In this document: piece by piece, positions 14,895 to 24,801 of the stretch
Position numbering within the stretch: the stretch's first letter is position 1
Layout of the letters: every line of letters starts with the position of its first letter
Assembly: GCF_002080415.1 (NCBI RefSeq)
Contig: NZ_CP020474.1
Span: 1,811,501-1,875,500 of the forward strand
Length of the DNA stretch: 64,000 nucleotides
Source: Roseovarius mucosus
Lineage (GTDB): Bacteria; Pseudomonadota; Alphaproteobacteria; Rhodobacterales; Rhodobacteraceae
Reading direction: 5' to 3'
The notes under the pieces: model-generated
The model's database searches: none
Told to the model about the DNA's origin: nothing
The model's input: only the letters and a program-made list of their open reading frames with translations
Program-made: the position numbers and the translations under genes

Positions 14895-17647
14895 TGGCCC
14901 AACCTGTCCAGAAGTGCGGGCACATGCACCTGATCGGATTTATAATTGCCGGTCAGCACATGCATCACCAGATTGACGCCAAAACGATAGGCCAGTTCCC
15001 TTTGCCTCTCACCGGCATAGCCACGACCGACCGGAAATAGCGGATCGCCCCGCTCGTTCACCGCCCAGGCCGCAGCCCAGTCATTGCCCCCAATCACCAC
15101 CGGCGTCACCCCGTCGTTGAGATTGCGAAACGGCATGCCCTCGATCTGTTCAGCATCGGGCGGGGCCGCCTCGACCCAAACCGCCCGACCGGAATGTCGC
15201 CCCGGAAAATCAGTCAGCAGGTAGAAGGTCCGCGTCAGAACGTGATCCTCGGGCAAGGGTTCGAGCGGCGGAATATCCAGCGGGGCCGCAATCCGTTGCA
15301 ATCGCGCGCCGTTGGGCGTGGCCGCGCCAAACCCGGCAACATCGGCATCGCGCGTGTCAAAAAGGATAAGCCCGCCATTGCGCAAATAATCGTTGAGCTT
15401 GACATAGGCCTCTGCCGAGGGGGTCGGCTGATCGGCGCTGATTGGCCAATAGAGGATCGGATAGAACGTGAGATCGTCACGTTCCAGATCGACGGCCAGC
15501 GGTTCTGCCGGCTCTACCGAGGTGCGAAAATTGAGCACTTGCCCCAACCCGCGCAGACCCGCGCGCGACGTATCATCGAGCCGCGTATCGCCGGTGATCA
15601 CATAGGCCAAGGCCAATTCCTCGGTCGCCAGCAACGCGCGCGCGTCATCCTGCGCCCGCGCCTCGGGCACCGCCCCAAGGCTAAGCGCGAGGGCAAGCAC
15701 CGCTGCGACCCGCGCAGGCCAAAGCCGCCCGGACAGCGCCAAGGATGCCAGAATATCAGCGGTCAGCAGCATCAAGGCTGCCGCCAGCAACCAACCGCCA
15801 AGCGGCGTCTCAGGCGCACGCTCCAACCCCTCGACCGCGACGCGCGCGGGCCATGCCACCGGGCTAAGTTGGGTTTCGCCATCAATCACGTTGCGCGCCA
15901 CACTGCGCTCCGGGCCCTCATACAGACCGGGCCAGAGATCGGGGCCAAGCGAGCCGGACAAAAGCCGCTCGCCCGCCACACCGGGGCGCGTGTCCGCCTC
16001 ATTCAGCCGACCGAACCCGTCCAGCACCTGCAGCGGTTGCCATGTCGTACCGGCCATTTCCGCCGCATCGGGCGGTGACATCGCGGATGAAACGGCCAGA
16101 CGTTCCAGCATCTGCACGAACAGCCCCGAAAGCGGCAGGCTCGACCATTCGGCATTGGCCGTGACATGGAACAGCACCACCTGCCCCGCCCCGATCCGCT
16201 TGCGCGTGACAAGCGGTGTGCCATCACTGAGTTGCGCAATCACCCGATCCGCCAAGGTGGGATCAGGCTGCGCCATCACCTGCGCGCTGACTGTCACATC
16301 ACCCGGAATGGCCAGCCCCTGAAACGGGCTGCCTTCAATGAAGGGGGCCAGCGTCTTGGGCTCGCCCCAGCTCATCGCGCCGCCTACTGTGCGCCCACCC
16401 GCGCGCAAGCGCACAGGCATCAGCGGATCTTCGTCGCTGCGCGACACATCGCTTGCCGCAACGCGCGGCCCGGCAAAGCGCAAAAGCAGGCCGCCCTTGT
16501 CCGCCCAGTCCAGCAAGGCTGCCTGTTCCGCGCCCGACAGCACCGCAACATCCGCCAGCACGATCACATCAGGATTCGCGGGCAACACATCCATCAGCCC
16601 CCCTTCCAAGAGGTCAGCGGTAGGGCTTAACGCCTGTTCAAGGTAATGCAGCGGCGACAAGAGTTCGAGCCCTTCGCGATCCTCGCGCCCCGCGATCAGC
16701 GCCACTTCGCGCCGCTTCAGCCCATCATCGGTCAGGGTCACCGCCCCCGCCTGTGCTTCTCCGGCGATCTCGAACCGCGTGACGCGGGCGCGAAGTTCGG
16801 GCGGCAGCGCCAGCGCGCCTGTCGCCGCAATCGCCCCCTCGTCAAACGTCATCGGCAAAGTGGCCAAAACACGCGAGACACCGGCAGGGTCCAGCCCATG
16901 GGCATTGACCGCGATCTCGCGCAGCGGCCCCGGCACGGCACGCAACGCGCGCAATTGGATCTGCCCGTCTTCCAGCGTCGGCGGGGTCAGCGCCAGCACG
17001 GCGCGTGGGCTTTCGTGGACGGTGACCGGGCCACGCGCCTCAAGCGCCTCAAGCACCGGCATGCGCCCCTCGCGGTCCAACCCGTCCGAAAACCAGCGCG
17101 TCTCGAACTCTGCCTCGCCCAACAGATCGACGGCCCGCGCCATCGCCTCTGACGTGACAGCCCAAGGGGCGGGGATAAGCCCCGGCACCCGCGCGCGCAG
17201 ACTGTCCGCCGCCTGAAACACCGGCGCTTGTGGATCGCTGAGTTGCATCAAAGCCGCAGGTCGCCCATCACGCCCGGCCTCTGCCAGCATCGCGTCGATT
17301 ACCGCCGTTTGCGCTGCCCAGTCCCGCGCACTGGCCCAACTGCCATCCATCAGGATCAAAAGTGGGCCAGACGCGCGCGCCTCGCCCTCGTCGCGCGGAT
17401 TGAGCACTGGCCCCGCCAGCCCCACGATCACCGCCGCCACCGCCAGCATCCTCAGCAGCAAGAGCCACCACGGCGTGCGGTCGCTGACGCTGTCCTCGTC
17501 CTTGAGACCCAAAAGCAACGCCACTCCGGGAAAGCGCCGCCGGATCGGTGCGGGCGGCACGGCGCGCAGGATGATCCAAAGGATCGGCAAAGCCACCAGC
17601 GCCCACAAGAGCCAAGGAACCGCAAAGCCAATTGGGCCCAAGATCAT
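14891..17647 (-). CDS. BatA/DUF4159 domain membrane protein (MoxR operon, gene 3)
   Basis: I set the start at the ATG at 17647 because it overlaps the DUF58 stop by ATGA and begins the classical BatA N-terminus (MILGPIGFAVPWLLWALVALPILW). The longer ORF upstream lies inside the DUF58 gene. The 918-residue protein has two N-terminal helices, a VWA-like region beginning LLILMDGSWASARDW, a long extracytoplasmic domain, membrane segments near 625-685, and a C-terminal DUF4159 domain with FYPILYWPISAD and LNDYLRNGGLILFDTRD. This is the usual third member of the alphaproteobacterial MoxR-DUF58-DUF4159 cluster. Function is not established beyond membership in this complex. Confidence 0.85.
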   Translation of the reverse strand: MILGPIGFAVPWLLWALVALPILWIILRAVPPAPIRRRFPGVALLLGLKDEDSVSDRTPWWLLLLRMLAVAAVIVGLAGPVLNPRDEGEARASGPLLILMDGSWASARDWAAQTAVIDAMLAEAGRDGRPAALMQLSDPQAPVFQAADSLRARVPGLIPAPWAVTSEAMARAVDLLGEAEFETRWFSDGLDREGRMPVLEALEARGPVTVHESPRAVLALTPPTLEDGQIQLRALRAVPGPLREIAVNAHGLDPAGVSRVLATLPMTFDEGAIAATGALALPPELRARVTRFEIAGEAQAGAVTLTDDGLKRREVALIAGREDREGLELLSPLHYLEQALSPTADLLEGGLMDVLPANPDVIVLADVAVLSGAEQAALLDWADKGGLLLRFAGPRVAASDVSRSDEDPLMPVRLRAGGRTVGGAMSWGEPKTLAPFIEGSPFQGLAIPGDVTVSAQVMAQPDPTLADRVIAQLSDGTPLVTRKRIGAGQVVLFHVTANAEWSSLPLSGLFVQMLERLAVSSAMSPPDAAEMAGTTWQPLQVLDGFGRLNEADTRPGVAGERLLSGSLGPDLWPGLYEGPERSVARNVIDGETQLSPVAWPARVAVEGLERAPETPLGGWLLAAALMLLTADILASLALSGRLWPARVAAVLALALSLGAVPEARAQDDARALLATEELALAYVITGDTRLDDTSRAGLRGLGQVLNFRTSVEPAEPLAVDLERDDLTFYPILYWPISADQPTPSAEAYVKLNDYLRNGGLILFDTRDADVAGFGAATPNGARLQRIAAPLDIPPLEPLPEDHVLTRTFYLLTDFPGRHSGRAVWVEAAPPDAEQIEGMPFRNLNDGVTPVVIGGNDWAAAWAVNERGDPLFPVGRGYAGERQRELAYRFGVNLVMHVLTGNYKSDQVHVPALLDRLGQ

Positions 17648-18528
17648 GCGCCCGCCCCCCCGGCCATCGCGCCATGCAGCCACAAGAGCGCCGATTGCGC
17701 GCTTTCGCCGGTGTGGTGACACCCATAGCGCCAGCCCGTCGCATGGCAAAGTGCGGCCAGCGCATCTTTACGCTCGGCCAAACGCTCCAGATACCGCGCC
17801 CGCAGATCGCCTGCCTTCAACGTCTCATGGGCAAGGGTGCCGCCCATGCTCTCAAAAATCGTGCGCCCGGTATAGGGAAACGCCTCTTCTGCGGGGTCCA
17901 GCACCTGATAGAGCAGGCCGCGCACCCCCCGATCCGCTGCCCCTGTCAGCGCCTCGCGCAACGGGTCCAGATCACCCATGAAATCAGAAATCAGCAGCGC
18001 CCGGCCATGCGGAATGAGGCCAGACATATCAGGGCTGGCATAATCCGCCCCACTCTCCTGCAAGAGCGCCTCAGCCAGTCGCGCAACCTGCACCTCACCG
18101 CGCCGGGGCGGCAAGGCGCTCCCCGTAAGGCCCACCCGTTCCCCCCCGCGCACCAGCAGGATCGCCACCGCCAGCGCCAACAGGCGCGCGCGATCAGCCT
18201 TGTCGGGTAGGTTCTTGTCGCTGGCAAAGCGCATGGAGGCGGCAGGATCGACCCAGAGCATCACGCTCTGTGCGATTTGCCATTCCCGCTGCCGCACGAA
18301 TTGCACATCAGAGCGCGCAGAACGACGCCAGTCGATCATGCGGCGGCTATCACCGGGCTGCACCGGGCGGTATTGCCAGAAATCATCGCCCGCACCCGCG
18401 CGCCGCCGCCCATGCTCGCCCAAGAGCACCGTGCGCGCCAAAAATTCCGCCTGCGCCAAGAGCGGCGGAAACCGGGCGGCTTCAGCCTCGGCGCGGGGGC
18501 GCAGGGGGGCGGGGGCGAGATCGGCCAT
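17644..18528 (-). CDS. DUF58 domain protein (MoxR operon, gene 2)
   Basis: This 294-residue protein carries the DUF58 signature around residues 45-95: a flexible lead, then FWQYRPVQPGDSRRMIDWRRSARSD cut by a conserved tryptophan-arginine pair, followed by a VWA-like strand with VMLWVDPAASM, which has part of a metal-site pattern. DUF58 proteins are regular partners of MoxR AAA ATPases, probably receiving or presenting the substrate. It starts 1 bp after the MoxR gene stop and overlaps the next gene by ATGA, so the operon is tightly coupled. Confidence 0.9.
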   Translation of the reverse strand: MADLAPAPLRPRAEAEAARFPPLLAQAEFLARTVLLGEHGRRRAGAGDDFWQYRPVQPGDSRRMIDWRRSARSDVQFVRQREWQIAQSVMLWVDPAASMRFASDKNLPDKADRARLLALAVAILLVRGGERVGLTGSALPPRRGEVQVARLAEALLQESGADYASPDMSGLIPHGRALLISDFMGDLDPLREALTGAADRGVRGLLYQVLDPAEEAFPYTGRTIFESMGGTLAHETLKAGDLRARYLERLAERKDALAALCHATGWRYGCHHTGESAQSALLWLHGAMAGGAGA

Positions 18529-18529
18529 C

Positions 18530-19537
18530 TCAGGCGGCGGCCTGCACGCGAGTCACATCTTCGACCGTGCGGGCAATCAGCGCAGGCAGGCTCTCGCCCC
18601 GCGCGCGCGCCGCGAAATTCAGCGCCATCCGGTGCCCCAGAACCGGCTGCGCCATGGCGGCCACGTCGCTGGCATCAGGCGCAAGCCGCCCTTGCAGCAT
18701 CGCCCGCGCCCGCACGGTCAGCATCAGCGCCTGCGCCGCGCGCGGCCCCGGCCCCCAAGCCACGCTCGCGCGCACCCCATCGGCGGCGCTGGCATCCTCG
18801 GGGCGGCAGGCGCGCACCAGATCGAGAATCGCCTCCATCACCTTTTCGCCCACTGGCATCCGGCGCAGCATCTGTTGCGCGGCAATCAATTCGGACGGGG
18901 TAAAGACCCCATGTGCCGCCTCTTCCGTAGCGCCCGTGGTCGCCAAGAGGATCGCGCGTTCGGTATCACGGTCCGGATAGGGCACTTCGATCTGAACAAG
19001 AAAACGGTCCAACTGCGCCTCGGGCAGCGGATAGGTGCCTTCTTGTTCAATCGGGTTCTGTGTCGCCAGCACATGAAACGGCGTGCCCAGCGGGCGGCTG
19101 ACACCGGCCACCGTCACGGTGCGTTCCTGCATCGCCTGCAACAGGGCGGACTGGGTGCGCGGGCTGGCGCGGTTGATTTCATCCGCCATCAAAAGCTGAC
19201 AGAACACCGGCCCCTCGATGAACTTGAACGCGCGCTTGCCATCCTCAGCGGTTTCCAGAACCTCGCTACCCAGAATGTCGGCGGGCATCAGGTCTGGCGT
19301 GAACTGCACCCGGTTGGTGTGCAGGCCCATGACCGTGCCCAATGTCTCGACCAGTCGCGTCTTGCCCAGACCGGGCAGCCCGATCAAGAGACCGTGACCA
19401 CCACACAGCAGCGCCGACAGGGACAGGTCGACAACCTGCTCCTGCCCGATGAACCGCCGGGTGATCGACGCCCGCGCTTGGGCCAATTTGCCCTCCAGCG
19501 CCTCCAGACCGGCCAAGAGATCAGTGTCATCGGTCAT
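18530..19537 (-). CDS. MoxR family AAA+ ATPase
   Basis: This 335-residue AAA+ ATPase has Walker A GLPGLGKTRLVE (about residues 57-68), Walker B LLMADEINRASPRTQSALLQAM (abridged; the acidic pair is near 120) and sensor/arginine-finger regions such as ATQNPIEQEGTYPLPEAQLDRF. MoxR proteins work as chaperones that activate or insert metal- or cofactor-containing envelope proteins. It is the first gene of a four-gene operon (MoxR, DUF58, BatA-DUF4159, GATase-like membrane protein). GGGAG precedes the ATG. It is divergent from the DUF1285 gene across a 57-bp gap. Confidence 0.94.
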   Translation of the reverse strand: MTDDTDLLAGLEALEGKLAQARASITRRFIGQEQVVDLSLSALLCGGHGLLIGLPGLGKTRLVETLGTVMGLHTNRVQFTPDLMPADILGSEVLETAEDGKRAFKFIEGPVFCQLLMADEINRASPRTQSALLQAMQERTVTVAGVSRPLGTPFHVLATQNPIEQEGTYPLPEAQLDRFLVQIEVPYPDRDTERAILLATTGATEEAAHGVFTPSELIAAQQMLRRMPVGEKVMEAILDLVRACRPEDASAADGVRASVAWGPGPRAAQALMLTVRARAMLQGRLAPDASDVAAMAQPVLGHRMALNFAARARGESLPALIARTVEDVTRVQAAA

Positions 19538-19594
19538 GGCAAAACTCCCGTCAGACCTATATCATTCTGTATGAGTGTATAGCTTGGGACAGAA

Positions 19595-20188
19595 ATGGCA
19601 AAAGCAATGAGCAAAGATTCCGTCACAAGCCCGTCAGCCGAAGGCATCGCCGCCTCTGCGCGGGCGGTGCGGGCCAAGGGCAAAGGGCTGCCGCCGGTGC
19701 ATTTGTGGAATCCGCCGTTTTGCGGCGATCTAGACATGCGGATTGCGCGCGATGGCACGTGGTTCTACCTTGGGACCCCCATCGGGCGGCCCGAACTGGT
19801 GCGGCTTTTCTCCACCATCCTGCGCCGCGATGGCGATGATTACTTTTTGGTCACTCCGGTTGAAAAGGTCGGAATCACCGTCGATGACGCACCCTTTGTC
19901 GCAGTGGATTTCGAAGCTGAAGGCACGGGGGCCGCGCAAACCCTGCGGTTTGAAACCAATGTCGGCGACCATGTGACCGCCGGCCCCGATACCCCCATCC
20001 GCGTCACCCGCGACCCCGAAACCGGCGAACCGTCACCTTATGTGCTGGTGCGCGCCAATCTTGAGGCGCTGATCGACCGCAAAAGCTTTTACCGCCTTGT
20101 CGAGATCGGCGACCGGCACGACGGCTGGTTCGGGCTTTGGTCCGGCGGCCAGTTCTTTCCGGTCATCCCAGAGGCGGAATTGCCCTAA
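19595..20188 (+). CDS. DUF1285 protein
   Basis: This 197-residue cytoplasmic protein matches DUF1285 throughout: [18 protein letters not shown] at about 35-52, [20 protein letters not shown], a central [14 protein letters not shown], and a C-terminal [17 protein letters not shown]1285 genes are often found divergent from the MoxR operon in this group, as here, which hints at a shared regulator or role, but the family has no known activity. Its TAA overlaps the stop of the converging transporter gene. Confidence 0.9.
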   Translation: MAKAMSKDSVTSPSAEGIAASARAVRAKGKGLPPVHLWNPPFCGDLDMRIARDGTWFYLGTPIGRPELVRLFSTILRRDGDDYFLVTPVEKVGITVDDAPFVAVDFEAEGTGAAQTLRFETNVGDHVTAGPDTPIRVTRDPETGEPSPYVLVRANLEALIDRKSFYRLVEIGDRHDGWFGLWSGGQFFPVIPEAELP

Positions 20189-21819
20189 TCCTTACTGCGC
20201 AACCGTGAGCGCTGAATGACGAACACCGTCAAGAGCGGCAGGCCGACCGTGATCAGCGTCACGGTGATCAAGAGCATCCCCAAGGCGCTGTAATCCGCCG
20301 GTGTCGTGATCTGCCCGGTTGCCGCATCCCGCACCTCGCGCGTCACGATGAAAACCTCGTTGAGATATTTGGTCAGCAGCGAACTCGCCGACAGCGCCAG
20401 ATTCGTAAAGGATGCCATCACGGCAAAGAATGTCGCCTTGAGATTATCCGGCGCATTGCGCGCGATCCAGGCCAGCATCGGGATCATGGCAACCTGCCCC
20501 AGAGGCGATTCAATGGCTGTATCTAGAATGGCGATGAACCGGGCATCGACGATGCCGCCTGTCATGGCCGCCGTGATCTCCTGCACCCCATAATAAAGCC
20601 CGATATTGGGCAAGGACAGAATGCCCCCCGCCAGCGTGAGCAGCACCACGATATAGACGATGCTACGATGCGCCATCAGCGGGCGCAGGATCACCATGCC
20701 CACCAACGTCAAAACAGAGGTGATGAGGGACAGCACCGACAGGAACTGTTGATCGAACGCCAAAAGGTCGATCGAGAACCACGTATAGCCATCGCCCGGA
20801 CGCGGCGTGGCGCGGAACATGAAGATGATGATCGCCGTGCCCACCAATGTGCGCGCCTGCGCCACCGGCAGAACCGCCACAAGCTGCCGCATCAGCAAAA
20901 GCACAATCGCCATGGACCCCGCAAAGATGATCTCTTGCCCAAAGGGGATGTCGCTCAGGCCGATGGTAAGCGACAGCGCCACAAATCCCGCCCCGCCAAT
21001 GAAATACCATGGGTTCGCCTGCGTCTTTTCGCCGGGACGCTCAAACAGGGTATCGGCCTCCGCCTCGCTCAGCCCGGTTTGGCGCAGGCCACGGCGCAGG
21101 CGATGTTTCTGCCATGCCGCCAACAACACACCCGACACCGACACCAACGGAATAGACAGGGCTGATAGATAAATGAGCGCATAGGTGGCGCGTTTGGCCT
21201 CTGGCCCCAGCTCCTCGATTCCCGCGAACATGTAGATATTGAGCGCGGCCACTGCGAGTGTGCCGGAAATCAGCGCAAACCGCCCCAGCGTCTGCATCGT
21301 GGTATGCAGCGCCCGCGACCTGTCCAGATCAATCGCTTGGCCCTCTGCATCAAATCGCGGCACCGCCTCGACCGACATCGCATCAGCCACCGCGTCCTGA
21401 ATGACCAACCCACATGGGGCCAGAAGGTACGAGGTCACATACCACGCCCCCATCGGCATGATCGCCACCATCGCCTCGGTCCGGGTCAGCAGTAGATACA
21501 TGATCAGCACCGACAGCCCGATCAGCCCCGCACCAAGATAGATCAACAGCCATTTCCACCGCCAGATGATATCCACCAGATGCCCAAGCGGCATCTTGAG
21601 CGCCCAGGGCAACCCCGCCCAGAACGCAAGACCCGCCAGATAGGCCGCCGAAAGGTCGAGGTATTCTTTCACAAAGAATGTGCCGACGATCATCGTCAGC
21701 CCGGAAAACCCAGCCGCGAAATAGACCATCAAAGGTGGCAGAAACGTCCAGCGCATCTGCCGCCCAAGATCAAAGACGACGGCATCGGCCCATGTCATCA
21801 GGCGCTGTGTCAGGGTCAT
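20185..21819 (-). CDS. MFS/BT1-like 12-TM transporter
   Basis: I start this at the ATG at 21819, which overlaps the stop of the thiamine diphosphokinase gene by ATGA; the in-frame ATG at 21852 is possible but lies inside that gene. The 544-residue protein has about 12 to 14 membrane segments and features of the BT1 (folate-biopterin) branch of [24 protein letters not shown] near residue 80 and [18 protein letters not shown] near 150. BT1 carriers move pteridines, folates or other nucleoside-like compounds. Coupling to a thiamine kinase gene makes thiamine or a thiamine precursor a candidate substrate, which is inference only. Confidence 0.8.
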   Translation of the reverse strand: MTLTQRLMTWADAVVFDLGRQMRWTFLPPLMVYFAAGFSGLTMIVGTFFVKEYLDLSAAYLAGLAFWAGLPWALKMPLGHLVDIIWRWKWLLIYLGAGLIGLSVLIMYLLLTRTEAMVAIMPMGAWYVTSYLLAPCGLVIQDAVADAMSVEAVPRFDAEGQAIDLDRSRALHTTMQTLGRFALISGTLAVAALNIYMFAGIEELGPEAKRATYALIYLSALSIPLVSVSGVLLAAWQKHRLRRGLRQTGLSEAEADTLFERPGEKTQANPWYFIGGAGFVALSLTIGLSDIPFGQEIIFAGSMAIVLLLMRQLVAVLPVAQARTLVGTAIIIFMFRATPRPGDGYTWFSIDLLAFDQQFLSVLSLITSVLTLVGMVILRPLMAHRSIVYIVVLLTLAGGILSLPNIGLYYGVQEITAAMTGGIVDARFIAILDTAIESPLGQVAMIPMLAWIARNAPDNLKATFFAVMASFTNLALSASSLLTKYLNEVFIVTREVRDAATGQITTPADYSALGMLLITVTLITVGLPLLTVFVIQRSRLRSKD

Positions 21820-22511
21820 GCGCGGTCGCCCTCTTTGCCGGGGCTTGGCCAATAGGCCTGCGTGGCACGCAACGCCCCCACCGTCATATCGAGCATTTCA
21901 AGCGGCAGGATGACCAGCAGCTTGGGGGCGGTCACCGCAAGATGCACCGGCCCAAGCGCCGCATTTGACGTGGCGATACGCCCGTCCGGCGCAAGGTTGA
22001 GCCCGCCAATCGGCCATTTCAGCCCCTGCGACACCCCCTCAACCGCGCCCATCGGGAAAAGCGAGACGCGCACCCCCTCTGGCAGCGGCAGGTTCAGCGA
22101 GGGCGGACAAAGAAACATCAGATCCCGCTCCCCCAAAAGTATACAGCGCTGCCAGGGATGGCGCGCCAAGGCGGTGCAGGCTGCCAGTTGGTGATCCATC
22201 CGGTCGCCACAAAATCCCAGCCCAAGGATAAGCGGTGCCGCAATCGCCCTCAGGCATTTCTCGAAATCCGTCGTATCCTGATCGGGGTCCGGAAACTGCG
22301 CCGCTTCTGGGATCGCGGCACGCGCCGATTGCGAAATACTGTCGAAATCGCCAATCACAGCCTGCGGTGTGATCCCATGCTGCAGCGCACTATCCGCCCC
22401 GCTATCCGCCGCAATCACAACCCGGGCAAGCCGGAGCACTTGGTTAACCTGACCTTCGGGCAGAGAGGCCCCGCCGATCAGGATTACAGGTTCTGTTTCG
22501 CGAACAATCAT
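21816..22511 (-). CDS. Thiamine diphosphokinase
   Basis: This 231-residue enzyme transfers pyrophosphate from ATP to thiamine to give thiamine diphosphate. Family motifs are clear: IAADSGADSALQHGITPQAVIGDFDS (cut here, residues about 33-60), DPDQDTTDFEKCL, and the GGRxDH-like GFCGDRMDHQLA near residue 100. The N-terminal catalytic and C-terminal thiamine-binding regions are both present. I use the ATG at 22511; a TTG one codon upstream also fits. I searched the upstream 140 bp by eye for TPP-riboswitch core sequences and saw none. It is translationally coupled to the downstream transporter gene. Confidence 0.9.
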   Translation of the reverse strand: MIVRETEPVILIGGASLPEGQVNQVLRLARVVIAADSGADSALQHGITPQAVIGDFDSISQSARAAIPEAAQFPDPDQDTTDFEKCLRAIAAPLILGLGFCGDRMDHQLAACTALARHPWQRCILLGERDLMFLCPPSLNLPLPEGVRVSLFPMGAVEGVSQGLKWPIGGLNLAPDGRIATSNAALGPVHLAVTAPKLLVILPLEMLDMTVGALRATQAYWPSPGKEGDRA

Positions 22512-22659
22512 CAACTTTACCTGTTATCGTTGCGTTAACGTACCTGATGTCACATTCTGAACACGAAATGATACGGTAAAAATCTAAGAATCGGGCCGCT
22601 TTGGTCTATGGCGTCATGGTAAACCCTGTCTTTGCAGGCAAGCAAAGCGAGCGCATATT

Positions 22660-24663
22660 ATGGTTGGTTCAAACAAGATACTTACGGTCTCCTACGGCAC
22701 ATTTTCGTGCACATTAGAAGGCTTTGACGATTCCTTTGATACAATGAAGGCGATTGCGGAGTATTTTCGCGATCTGGCAGCGGATGACCGGTATTTCGGA
22801 GCAGAGCCGCCAACCCCTGATGCCGAGATGCTGGCGCGAATCGCCGAGCGGGAAATCGCCCGGCGCGTCGAGGCACATGAAGAGCGAGGCAAAATCGTTC
22901 TGCGCGCCGCGAGCGAGCAAGCGGTGGTGCGCGCGCCCTTGGTGGCCCCCACCCCAGAGGTTGCCGCCGAACCGGAACACCCCGAAACCGCGCCCGAGAT
23001 GCCCCAAACCGCCCCTGTGCCGCCGGCCATGGCCGAGGCTGCGCCGGAGATGGTCGATACTGACGAGGCGGAAGAAGAGCTTGCAAGCCTGCCAGACACA
23101 CCCGCCGCGGTCGCCCAAGAGCCCGTAGCATACGAGGCCCCGATTCAGCCCGAGGGGCTAGAGCAAGAGCCGCAGATCATCCATGCGGCATCTGCCCCGG
23201 ACAGCGAGAGCATCGCCGCCAAGTTGAGCCGTATCCGCTCGGTCGTGGCGCAGGACGCAGAGACCGCAGACTCTGAATACACCGAAGATGAACACGCGCA
23301 GGATTTCCTCGATACTGTTGCCGAGGATCTAAGCGCCGTCATGGCCGAAGATGATCGTAACGAAACCGTCACGGTCGAAGAGGCCGAAGACGAAGATCTG
23401 GATTTCGACGCCATCCTGTCCGCCGAGCCAGTGCCCACGCCCGAACCGCTAGAGGTGCTGACCGACGAGGAAACAGAGACCGAAGTGGCCGAAGCCGACG
23501 ACTTTGAGGATACTCTGGCCGCGCTGATGGCGGATGCCACACCGACCGAGACCCCAGAGACCAAGCCCGAAACGCCCCCCCTCGCCCGCGTGATCAAGGT
23601 CAAACGCACCGAGTTTGAGGCCGCCGTCGCCAAAGGTATCTTTGAAGAGGATGACGACGACGATTTCGACGACGAGGAGGACAATCTCTTTGACGCCGAG
23701 ACCAGCATTCTCAGCCCAGAGGAAGAGGCCGAGTTGCAGCGCGAACTCGCCGAAGTCGAGGCCGAATTGGCCCTCGAAAGTGCCACGACAGCCGACCCAG
23801 AACCAGAGGCAGACATCCCGACGCAGGGCGCTGAGGCAGACGAAATCGAGGACATCGAGGACATCGCCGCCGAGGCCGAGCAGACCCCGCCGCTTGCCAC
23901 TGACGAAGACGAAGACGAAGACGAAGACGAAGACGACCAGAACGAGGGCGCGATGACTCCTGCGCAAGAGCAGGGCATGCGGCGCTTTGAAGACGCATCC
24001 GGCTCCAACGACCTTACGCGCATCTTCGACAAGACCGACACCCAGCTTGAGGCACCCGCCTCCAGCCAGCGGCGCAACGCCATCCAGCATCTGCGCGCCG
24101 CCGTGGCCGCCACCCGCGCAGAGCAGAGCGCGGGATCAACGCTGCGCGAGAATGTCGATGATACCCCCTATCGCAGCGATTTGGCCAGTGTCGTGCGCCC
24201 GCGCCGTCCGCAGATCGCTTCCCCGACAGAGCGGTCTGCCCGCCCCGAAGAAAGCCGCCCCGCGCCGCTCAAGCTGGTGGCGGAACAGCGGATCGACACA
24301 CCGCGCGCGCCCATTCGCCCGCGCCGCATCTCTGCCGCCGATCTCGAAGTGGAGAGCACGACATCCTCCAATGAGGGCAACTTCACCTCTTTCGCCGAAG
24401 AAGTGGGCGCAAACAGCTTGCCCGACCTGCTCGAAGCGGCGGCGGCCTATCTCTCGGATGTCGAAGGACGTCCGCAATTCTCGCGCCCGATGCTGATGGG
24501 GAAACTCAAAGAAGTCGAGCAAGAGCGCTTCTCGCGCGAGGATGGCTTGCGCTCCTTTGGGCAACTGTTGCGTCAGGGCAAGCTGCAAAAGCTGGCCGGT
24601 GGCCGGTTTGCAGTGACGGACGTGACAGAATTTCGCGCGACAGGACACCGCCACGCGGGGTAA
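22660..24663 (+). CDS. Long acidic, largely disordered protein of unknown function
   Basis: This 667-residue protein has three parts. The N-terminal 75 residues look folded (ILTVSYGTFSCTLEGFDDSFDTM, then IAEYFRDLAADDRYFGAEPP). The middle 450 residues are dominated by glutamate, aspartate, alanine and proline and are probably disordered. The C-terminal 95 residues look folded again, with NEGNFTSFAEEVGANSLPDLLEAAAAYL and a winged-helix-like end (QLLRQGKLQKLAGGRFAVTD). I recognise it as a conserved roseobacter hypothetical protein, with no assigned function. There is no signal peptide, so it is cytoplasmic. A DED-coding microsatellite lies at 23905-23934. A terminator follows it. Confidence 0.8.
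   Translation: MVGSNKILTVSYGTFSCTLEGFDDSFDTMKAIAEYFRDLAADDRYFGAEPPTPDAEMLARIAEREIARRVEAHEERGKIVLRAASEQAVVRAPLVAPTPEVAAEPEHPETAPEMPQTAPVPPAMAEAAPEMVDTDEAEEELASLPDTPAAVAQEPVAYEAPIQPEGLEQEPQIIHAASAPDSESIAAKLSRIRSVVAQDAETADSEYTEDEHAQDFLDTVAEDLSAVMAEDDRNETVTVEEAEDEDLDFDAILSAEPVPTPEPLEVLTDEETETEVAEADDFEDTLAALMADATPTETPETKPETPPLARVIKVKRTEFEAAVAKGIFEEDDDDDFDDEEDNLFDAETSILSPEEEAELQRELAEVEAELALESATTADPEPEADIPTQGAEADEIEDIEDIAAEAEQTPPLATDEDEDEDEDEDDQNEGAMTPAQEQGMRRFEDASGSNDLTRIFDKTDTQLEAPASSQRRNAIQHLRAAVAATRAEQSAGSTLRENVDDTPYRSDLASVVRPRRPQIASPTERSARPEESRPAPLKLVAEQRIDTPRAPIRPRRISAADLEVESTTSSNEGNFTSFAEEVGANSLPDLLEAAAAYLSDVEGRPQFSRPMLMGKLKEVEQERFSREDGLRSFGQLLRQGKLQKLAGGRFAVTDVTEFRATGHRHAG
23905..23934 (+). 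repeat. (GAAGAC)5 in-frame hexanucleotide microsatellite
   Basis: Five perfect copies of GAAGAC code for alternating Glu-Asp in the acidic middle part of the 667-residue protein. Because the unit is six bases, slippage would change length without shifting frame. Confidence 0.9.
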
Positions 24664-24693
24664 GCGCGACAGGTTTGTGTGGTGAACGGTACG

Positions 24694-24720
24694 CCCCCGC
24701 GCCTCTGGTGCGGGGGTTTT
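24694..24720 (+). terminator. Rho-independent terminator
   Basis: A 10-bp stem starts with CCCCCGC (24694-24700) and closes with GCGGGGG (24710-24716), with one G-U pair and a 3-base loop, followed directly by TTTT and, after CG, TTT. It lies 31 bp after the stop of the acidic-protein gene. Confidence 0.8.
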
Positions 24721-24801
24721 CGTTTGTCTGGGGCGATTTCCCCCTTTCCCGCAGGTTGGGGACAGGTCAGACTCGGCTGGGCGGGAAAACGGGGCAGGCA
24801 T

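Noticed and set aside
13386..14933. Plus-strand 515-codon frame opposite the MoxR operon
   Set aside because: The translation is rich in Arg, His and Gln with no domain, typical of an antisense frame in GC-rich DNA; the minus-strand genes are well supported.
22512..22659. TPP riboswitch upstream of thiamine diphosphokinase
   Set aside because: No CTGAGA or ACCTGAT-type core in the right order was found; an ACCTGAT-like string near 22541 is on the opposite strand and lacks the partner element.
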